Assembly: GCA_017303635.1 (NCBI GenBank)
Contig: JAFLCG010000001.1
Coordinates: 1 to 64,000 of the forward strand
Source: Anaerolineae bacterium
GTDB lineage: Bacteria > Chloroflexota > Anaerolineae > Aggregatilineales > Phototrophicaceae
Direction: 5' to 3'
Length of the DNA stretch: 64,000 nucleotides
The notes beneath the pieces were generated by a model. The model made no database searches. It was not told the origin of the DNA and saw only the letters and a list, made by a program, of their open reading frames with translations. Made by a program: the position numbers and the translations under genes. Position 1 is the first letter of the stretch; each line of letters begins with the position of its first letter. Shown piece by piece: positions 57,823 through 64,000 of this stretch.

Positions 57823-58012
57823 ACAGAATCCCTCCTCTTAACTAGGCATGATTATACCATTTGCCCGCGGATAGTAAGGCTGTCCATGTCATGCGAAACG
57901 GGTGACCAATCCAATTTGCGTTAACCATCCATGAACCTCACTACCGTTCTGGCAAAAGTCAGGGTACGCTTATAGGCAAATCAGTTTCACATTGCTGAAA
58001 GAGTGAATTTCA

Positions 58013-59284
58013 ATGTCCACAGCTAAACTCACCCTCAACGGCAAGGAGTATGAACTGCCCGTAATCGTCGGCTCGGAAAACGAAGTCGGCATTGATGTGC
58101 AGCAACTCCGCGCCAAGTCCGGTGCCATCACCTACGATCCGGGGTATGGCAACACCGGGGCCTGTCAAAGCGCGATCACCTTCATTGATGGCGACCAGGG
58201 CATCCTGCGCTATCGCGGCTACCCGATTGAACAACTGGCAACCCAGGCCAGTTTTGTCGAGGTGTGCTTCCTGCTCATCTACGGGCACCTGCCGAATCAC
58301 AATGAGCTGACCAACTTTGAAAGTGAACTGACCCGCCACACCCTGCTGCACGAAGACATGAAGAAATTCTTCGAGGGCTATCCGCGCGGGGCACACCCGA
58401 TGGCGCAGTTGGCTTCGATGATTATCTCGCTTTCGACCTACTATCCGGAGTCCGAAAGCGAACTCGACCTGAATATCATTCGTCTTATCGCCAAGATCAA
58501 GACGCTGGCTGCCTTCGCTTACAAGAAGTCGATTGGTCAACCGTACATCTATCCGCGCAATGACATGAGCTATGTGGCGGATTTCATGCACATGCTGTTC
58601 GCGGTGCCGTCGGAAAACTATCAGGTCAATGAAGTTGTCGAACGTGCCTTGAATCTGCTGTTGATCCTGCACGCTGACCACGAACAAAACTGCTCCACTT
58701 CAACCGTGCGGATGGTGGGTAGCAGCCAGGCTGATCTGTTTGCCAGCATTGGCGCGGGCGTCTGTGCACTGTGGGGGCCGCTGCACGGCGGTGCCAACCA
58801 GGAAGTGATCGAGATGCTGCAGATGATCCAGGATGACGGGGCTAACTACAAGAAATATGTCGATAAGGCCAAGGACAAGAACAGCGACTTCAAGTTGTTC
58901 GGGTTCGGCCATCGCGTCTACAAGAACTTTGACCCGCGGGCCACTATCCTCAAGAAATCGACCGACGAAGTGCTGCACGCGCTGGGCATGAGCGATCCGC
59001 TGCTGGAGATCGCCAAGAATCTGGAAGAAGTCGCTCTGAAGGACCCCTACTTCGTGGAACGCAAACTGTACCCGAATGTGGACTTCTACAGCGGCATCAT
59101 CTACCGCGCTATCGGCATTCCGACCAACATGTTCACAGTGATGTTCGCCCTTGGACGGTTGCCCGGCTGGATCGCTCACTGGCGTGAAATGCGCTCGGAC
59201 AAGGCCAGCCGCATCAATCGCCCACGCCAGGTGTATACCGGCGCGACTGTACGCGATTACCAGAGCGTTTTCGAGCGGAAATAA
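58013..59284 (+). CDS. gltA: Citrate synthase
   Basis: 423 residues, the length of type II citrate synthase. Active-site residues are in place: the first His in LHADHEQNCSTSTVR, the second in GFGHRVYKNFDPRA, and Asp in ERKLYPNVDFYSGI. The CoA/oxaloacetate segment GPLHGGANQEVIEML and the C-terminal R-rich end (INRPRQVYTGATVRDYQ) follow. It condenses oxaloacetate and acetyl-CoA in the TCA cycle. A gene-free 190 nt upstream has TTCTGG-N18-TATAGG as a weak promoter match. A perfect terminator lies directly after it. Confidence 0.96.
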   Translation: MSTAKLTLNGKEYELPVIVGSENEVGIDVQQLRAKSGAITYDPGYGNTGACQSAITFIDGDQGILRYRGYPIEQLATQASFVEVCFLLIYGHLPNHNELTNFESELTRHTLLHEDMKKFFEGYPRGAHPMAQLASMIISLSTYYPESESELDLNIIRLIAKIKTLAAFAYKKSIGQPYIYPRNDMSYVADFMHMLFAVPSENYQVNEVVERALNLLLILHADHEQNCSTSTVRMVGSSQADLFASIGAGVCALWGPLHGGANQEVIEMLQMIQDDGANYKKYVDKAKDKNSDFKLFGFGHRVYKNFDPRATILKKSTDEVLHALGMSDPLLEIAKNLEEVALKDPYFVERKLYPNVDFYSGIIYRAIGIPTNMFTVMFALGRLPGWIAHWREMRSDKASRINRPRQVYTGATVRDYQSVFERK

Positions 59285-59311
59285 GCCGCCATTTCGGTCA
59301 GCAATATACAA

Positions 59312-59342
59312 ACCGCCCGGTCATGTGCCGGGCGGTTTTTTT
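59312..59342 (+). terminator. Intrinsic terminator after citrate synthase
   Basis: ACCGCCCGG / CCGGGCGGT, a 9-bp perfect stem with a 7-nt loop, followed by a run of seven T. It begins 28 nt after the stop codon. Confidence 0.95.
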
Positions 59343-59589
59343 GTTTCAACAGGTTCAGTCGCTACGTCGCTAGGCGGCGTAATCCTGCATGAACTGGTCG
59401 TCGGACTTCTCCAGTATTGTGAGGGTAAACTCCAGCGACTACTCCGAAATCCAGGGTCATTACCAAGCGCGCTGGTTTTGAGAGTTTCAGATCAATGCGT
59501 ACTTCAAATCGTGCGATCGGTAGCGCAAACCCAGACCCGCCGTTACACTTCCTTGCGGTTCCAACAGTACCCTTATGGAGAGAATAGTT
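59343..59589. other. 247-nt leader region before trpB2
   Basis: No ORF with coding features. I looked for T-box or tryptophan-attenuator features and found none that I can support. A GGAGAG site before 59590 is the ribosome site. Confidence 0.4.
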
Positions 59590-60957
59590 ATGTCTGACTT
59601 GATAACCCGTTTTGATTTACCGCAGTCGCAGATGCCCACCGCCTGGTATAACGTTCAGCCTGATTTGGCGCGTCCGTTACCTCCTGTACTGCATCCTGGT
59701 ACGCACCAACCCATCGGCCCGGCAGATTTAGCGCCCCTGTTCCCGATGGAACTCATCAAGCAGGAAGTCAGTCAGGACCGCTACATCGACATCCCGGAAG
59801 ATGTCCGGGAGATGTACAAACTCTGGCGGCCCACTCCACTCATCCGCGCCCGTCGCCTGGAAAAATTACTGGATACCCCGGCACACATCTATTACAAGTA
59901 CGAAGGCACCAGCCCCAGCGGCAGCCACAAACTGAATACGGCGCTGCCGCAGGCTTACTACAATAAGCAGGAAGGGGTACAGGGACTCACGACGGAAACC
60001 GGCGCGGGTCAGTGGGGGACAGCACTTTCGATTGCCTGTAATTTCTTCGACCTCGAATGCTACGTCTATATGGTCAAGGTCAGCTACCAGCAAAAGCCCT
60101 ACCGCCGCGCCATCATGCAGAACTTCGGGGCGGAAGTGTACGCTAGCCCCTCTGACCGCACCAACGCCGGGCGGGGTATCCTCGCCAAAAATCCGGATAG
60201 CACTGGCTCACTGGGCATTGCTATCAGCGAGGCGGTCGAAGCGGCGGCTACTTCGGGTGGCAAGTACAAATATGCGCTCGGATCGGTGCTCAACCACGTC
60301 CTCATGCATCAGACTGTCATCGGGCAGGAAGCGATTCAGCAGTTGGAAATGGCTGGTGAGTACCCGGATATTGTGGTCGGCTGTATCGGTGGCGGTAGTA
60401 ACTTTGCCGGGATTGCGCTGCCGTTTGTGCGGGAAAAGTTACACGGCGGCAAGCATGATCTGCGGATCATCGCGGTCGAGCCGCTGGCCTGCCCAAGCCT
60501 GACCCGCGGCAAATATGCCTATGACTTCGGGGACACGGCAGGCATGGCCCCGATGGTCAAGATGTATACGCTGGGTAAGGACTTCGTGCCACCGCCCATG
60601 CACGCTGGTGGCCTGCGCTATCACGGCATGGCAAGCGTCGTTTGCGAATTGTACGATCAGGGCATCATCGAAGCCCGCGCCATTCCGCAGTTGGAAACCT
60701 TCCAGGCCGGTGTCCAGTTTGCCCGCAGCGAGGGGATTGTCCCCGCGCCGGAGCCGACCCACGCGATTGCCACTGTCATTCAGGAAGCCCTGCAAGCCAA
60801 GGCAGAAGGGGTGAAGCGTACCATCCTGTTCAATCTGTGCGGGCATGGTCACTTCGATATGGCGGCGTATGAGGCGTATCACAACGGCGCTCTGACCGAC
60901 TATGAACTGCCAGAAGCGGAGATCGAAGCGGCGATGGCAGCTCTGCCGGTGGTCTGA
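59590..60957 (+). CDS. trpB: TrpB2-type tryptophan synthase beta chain
   Basis: 455 residues from ATG 59590 (GGAGAG upstream; an upstream ATG at 59575 would abolish it). The N-terminal extension and the insert [38 protein letters not shown] mark the TrpB2 group; the PLP lysine is in [35 protein letters not shown], and the phosphate loop [15 protein letters not shown] follow. Ordinary TrpA/TrpB genes are absent here. TrpB2 makes Trp from indole and serine without TrpA, so a salvage role is likely, beside a carbon-carbon lyase acting on aromatic amino acids. Confidence 0.9.
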   Translation: MSDLITRFDLPQSQMPTAWYNVQPDLARPLPPVLHPGTHQPIGPADLAPLFPMELIKQEVSQDRYIDIPEDVREMYKLWRPTPLIRARRLEKLLDTPAHIYYKYEGTSPSGSHKLNTALPQAYYNKQEGVQGLTTETGAGQWGTALSIACNFFDLECYVYMVKVSYQQKPYRRAIMQNFGAEVYASPSDRTNAGRGILAKNPDSTGSLGIAISEAVEAAATSGGKYKYALGSVLNHVLMHQTVIGQEAIQQLEMAGEYPDIVVGCIGGGSNFAGIALPFVREKLHGGKHDLRIIAVEPLACPSLTRGKYAYDFGDTAGMAPMVKMYTLGKDFVPPPMHAGGLRYHGMASVVCELYDQGIIEARAIPQLETFQAGVQFARSEGIVPAPEPTHAIATVIQEALQAKAEGVKRTILFNLCGHGHFDMAAYEAYHNGALTDYELPEAEIEAAMAALPVV

Positions 60958-61059
60958 ACGCCGGTTGGTATGGAAGTCTTATAAACAAAAGTGGCTGCTG
61001 ACTTTGAATACTTTCGCATTTCAAGCAGCAGCCTTTATTCCCTGTAGACTGCGGTCAGG

Positions 61060-61539
61060 ATGAAAAAAGAACCGATTACAGGCCTGGACGATCTGGACTT
61101 GGACTTGCTGCGGCATCTGCAGGTCGATTCCAGTATCAGCAAAGCTGACTTGGGCCGACTGCTGAATCTCTCTCAGCCAGCCGTGCATCACCGCATCCGG
61201 CGATTGGAAGATCGCGGCTACATCCAGCGCTATGTCGCTCTGCTCGACCGGGAACTGCTGGGGTTGGACTTGCTGTGCTTTGTGCAAGTCTCGGTGCAGA
61301 AGCATCACCGGGATCACATCGTCGCGTTTGAGCAGGCCGTCCAGGCCATGCCGGAAGTGCTGGATTGCCACCATCTAACCGGGGAATTTGATTTCCTGCT
61401 CAAGGTGGTGGTCACACATCGCAAGGCGCTGGAAACGCTGCTGGTCGAGCGGCTCTCGACTTTGCCGGGCGTCACCCGCTTGCAGACGAGCGTCGTCCTG
61501 AGCGAGGTCAAGCATGTGACGGCTTTCCCGCTGGAATAG
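61060..61539 (+). CDS. Lrp/AsnC-family regulator
   Basis: 159 residues. The N-terminal helix-turn-helix (DDLDLDLLRHLQVDSSISKADLGRLLNLSQPAVHHRIRRLEDRGYIQRY) and the C-terminal RAM effector domain (LDLLCFVQVSVQKHHRDHIVAFEQAVQAMPEVLDCHHLTGEFDFLLKVVVTHRKALETLLVERLSTLPGVTRLQTSVVLSEVKH) are complete. It should form octamers and respond to an amino acid. Its position between trpB2 and a tyrosine phenol-lyase-type gene makes an aromatic amino acid the likely effector. TAGACT lies 10 nt before the ATG with little or no leader. Confidence 0.95.
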   Translation: MKKEPITGLDDLDLDLLRHLQVDSSISKADLGRLLNLSQPAVHHRIRRLEDRGYIQRYVALLDRELLGLDLLCFVQVSVQKHHRDHIVAFEQAVQAMPEVLDCHHLTGEFDFLLKVVVTHRKALETLLVERLSTLPGVTRLQTSVVLSEVKHVTAFPLE

Positions 61540-61578
61540 GCTCGGTTCCCATTCATCCCTGATTTGACCATGAAGTGA

Positions 61579-63027
<1,449 letters not shown>

Positions 63028-63036
63028 ATCTCATCA

Positions 63037-63057
63037 GGGGCGCAGGAACTGCGCCCC
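63037..63057. terminator. Hairpin between convergent genes
   Basis: GGGGCGCAG / CTGCGCCCC, 9-bp stem with a GAA loop, 10 nt after the lyase stop and 13 nt before the end of the creatininase gene. T-runs are lacking, so termination may be partial. Confidence 0.55.
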
Positions 63058-63069
63058 CGCCATGAACCA

Positions 63070-63867
63070 CTAGCCGTGCTGCGAGGCGGCGAAAAATTCA
63101 TCCTGCAGGCGTTTGGATACCTTGTCCGCCTTCACCGTTTTGACCACTCGCGAGAGGGCCTGTGCCATCGTCTTCAGATAGAGTTCACCCTTCTCGCGGG
63201 TGGCAGGCTGACCATCACCGGCGTAGTGAGTCGGGTGATCGGCATACCACCAAATCGCGGTATAGGCACCATGATCGCCGAGGGTTTTCAAGCGTCCCTG
63301 TGGTTCGCCTTCGCCGGGAGTGATGCGATCCATGTGCACCAGATCTGGCCGGATAGTCAGTATCGCGCTGGTTTCACTCTCTCCAGCGTGATCCCATACG
63401 GGCGTAGACCACTGAGCATCCAACGCAGCAGCTTCCTCTGGTTCAAAGCGCGGATTGGCCACATACACGACATAGTCCCGCGGGCTGGCCAGTTGAGTCT
63501 GGGCGAAGAAGGGGGCTAGCGAGCCATTCCCCCCATGGGAGCTAAAAAGAATGATTTTCTTGAATCCGTTGCGGGCAATTTCCCGGCAAACGTTATCCAA
63601 TAGTTTCAGGATCAGATCCGGGTCCAGCGCGATGGTGCCGGGCAAGTGCCGCGCTTCCAGAATCTGCGTGAAAATGAAATCGGGAAAGATCATCACCGGT
63701 TCAAGCTGCGCAGCTCGCTGGCAGATCTCCCGACCGATGTAGGTATCGGTGCCGAGCGGCAGATGATGGGCATGGCGCTCGACGACCGACAGCGGCACCA
63801 GGCAAACACCCTGGGTACTGGTGACGGCTTCCGCGAATTGGTCGCCCGTCAATGATTCCCACTGCAT
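63070..63867 (-). CDS. Creatininase-family amidohydrolase
   Basis: 265 residues from ATG 63867 (GGGGG upstream; TTG 63879 is the other choice). The metal-site segments VERHAHHLPLGTDTYIG, SSHGGNGSLAPFF and DHAGESETS match the creatininase superfamily, with ligand Glu, His, Asp, His and Glu. Members hydrolyse cyclic amides or N-formyl amides such as creatinine and riboflavin- or mycofactocin-pathway intermediates. No partner gene indicates which. The last 121 nt to the window end contain no further gene. Confidence 0.88.
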   Translation of the reverse strand: MQWESLTGDQFAEAVTSTQGVCLVPLSVVERHAHHLPLGTDTYIGREICQRAAQLEPVMIFPDFIFTQILEARHLPGTIALDPDLILKLLDNVCREIARNGFKKIILFSSHGGNGSLAPFFAQTQLASPRDYVVYVANPRFEPEEAAALDAQWSTPVWDHAGESETSAILTIRPDLVHMDRITPGEGEPQGRLKTLGDHGAYTAIWWYADHPTHYAGDGQPATREKGELYLKTMAQALSRVVKTVKADKVSKRLQDEFFAASQHG

Positions 63868-64000
63868 GATTACCCCCAAGCATAAAGTTCAGGCGGACGA
63901 GGTAGACCTTGTCCCTAGTGATTACCATCTTACCCTGCCCCGGCAAAATGGGTTAACCCATTCACGATTGCCCTTACAACACGCCCTAACGAATTTGTGA

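Noticed and set aside
59343-59589. T-box or tryptophan leader before trpB2
   Set aside because: No T-box core or Trp-codon run was found in the 247 nt.

Overview
The window looks like a chromosomal segment of a Chloroflexota bacterium, probably class Anaerolineae. This is inference from gene content and style: lipoproteins and secreted proteins with LysM, SH3 and PA14-like modules, DUF2277, TIR-FGE and DUF433/DUF5615 proteins, a Gram-positive-type GAAC-N4-GTTC operator, and moderately high GC. No rRNA, tRNA or CRISPR array was seen. It is ordinary chromosome with scattered accessory pieces, not a single island.

Layout. 1-0.3 kb: the 3' end of an IS5-type transposase that has cut a small gene whose intact paralogue lies at 2.4 kb. 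0.4-5.3 kb: TauE/SafE permease, a small membrane protein, a YjjX-type NTPase, a DUF6544 protein and a quinone oxidoreductase. 5.3-8.2 kb: a YcgR-type permease, a secreted dienelactone hydrolase and a YcgQ (TIGR03943) partner, preceded by a LexA-like palindrome and a probable leaderless promoter. 8.3-9.1 kb: small protein plus HNH nuclease, with a similar pair at 57.1-57.8 kb. 9.1-11.8 kb: PriA. 12.1-13.9 kb: a TIR-FGE protein whose C-terminus has the codon signature of a diversity-generating-retroelement variable region, flanked by a structured repeat and a MITE-like element. 14-19.4 kb: membrane and envelope proteins. 19.5-25.7 kb: a string of small cytosolic proteins (DUF2277, AraC, reductase, hydrolase, cupin, DUF1905, DUF1801, two DinB, HhH, dienelactone hydrolase). 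25.7-28 kb: lipoprotein and secreted protein. 28-37 kb: a polysaccharide locus with five glycosyltransferases, a methyltransferase, a Wzx-like flippase and an M23/LysM endopeptidase.

37-48 kb: methyltransferase, flavodoxin, GNAT, then an aldehyde dehydrogenase / GNAT / class-III aminotransferase cluster in which the aminotransferase appears to start at a non-standard codon; ClC channel; DUF433/DUF5615 toxin-antitoxin pair. 48-51 kb: OmpR-type two-component system and two membrane proteins. 52-57 kb: Nudix-GNAT fusion and a leftward operon ABC-F / amino-sugar kinase / MurQ (cell-wall sugar recycling). 58-64 kb: citrate synthase with a clear terminator, TrpB2, an Lrp/AsnC regulator, a tyrosine phenol-lyase-type enzyme and a creatininase-family hydrolase.

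The least expected signals are the predicted DGR target without its retroelement, two widely separated loci sharing a LexA-like operator with identical spacing to a -10 box, an inverted pair of two-hairpin repeats with a covarying stem, three genes with a -10 box exactly 6 nt before the start codon, and the start-codon problem of the aminotransferase.
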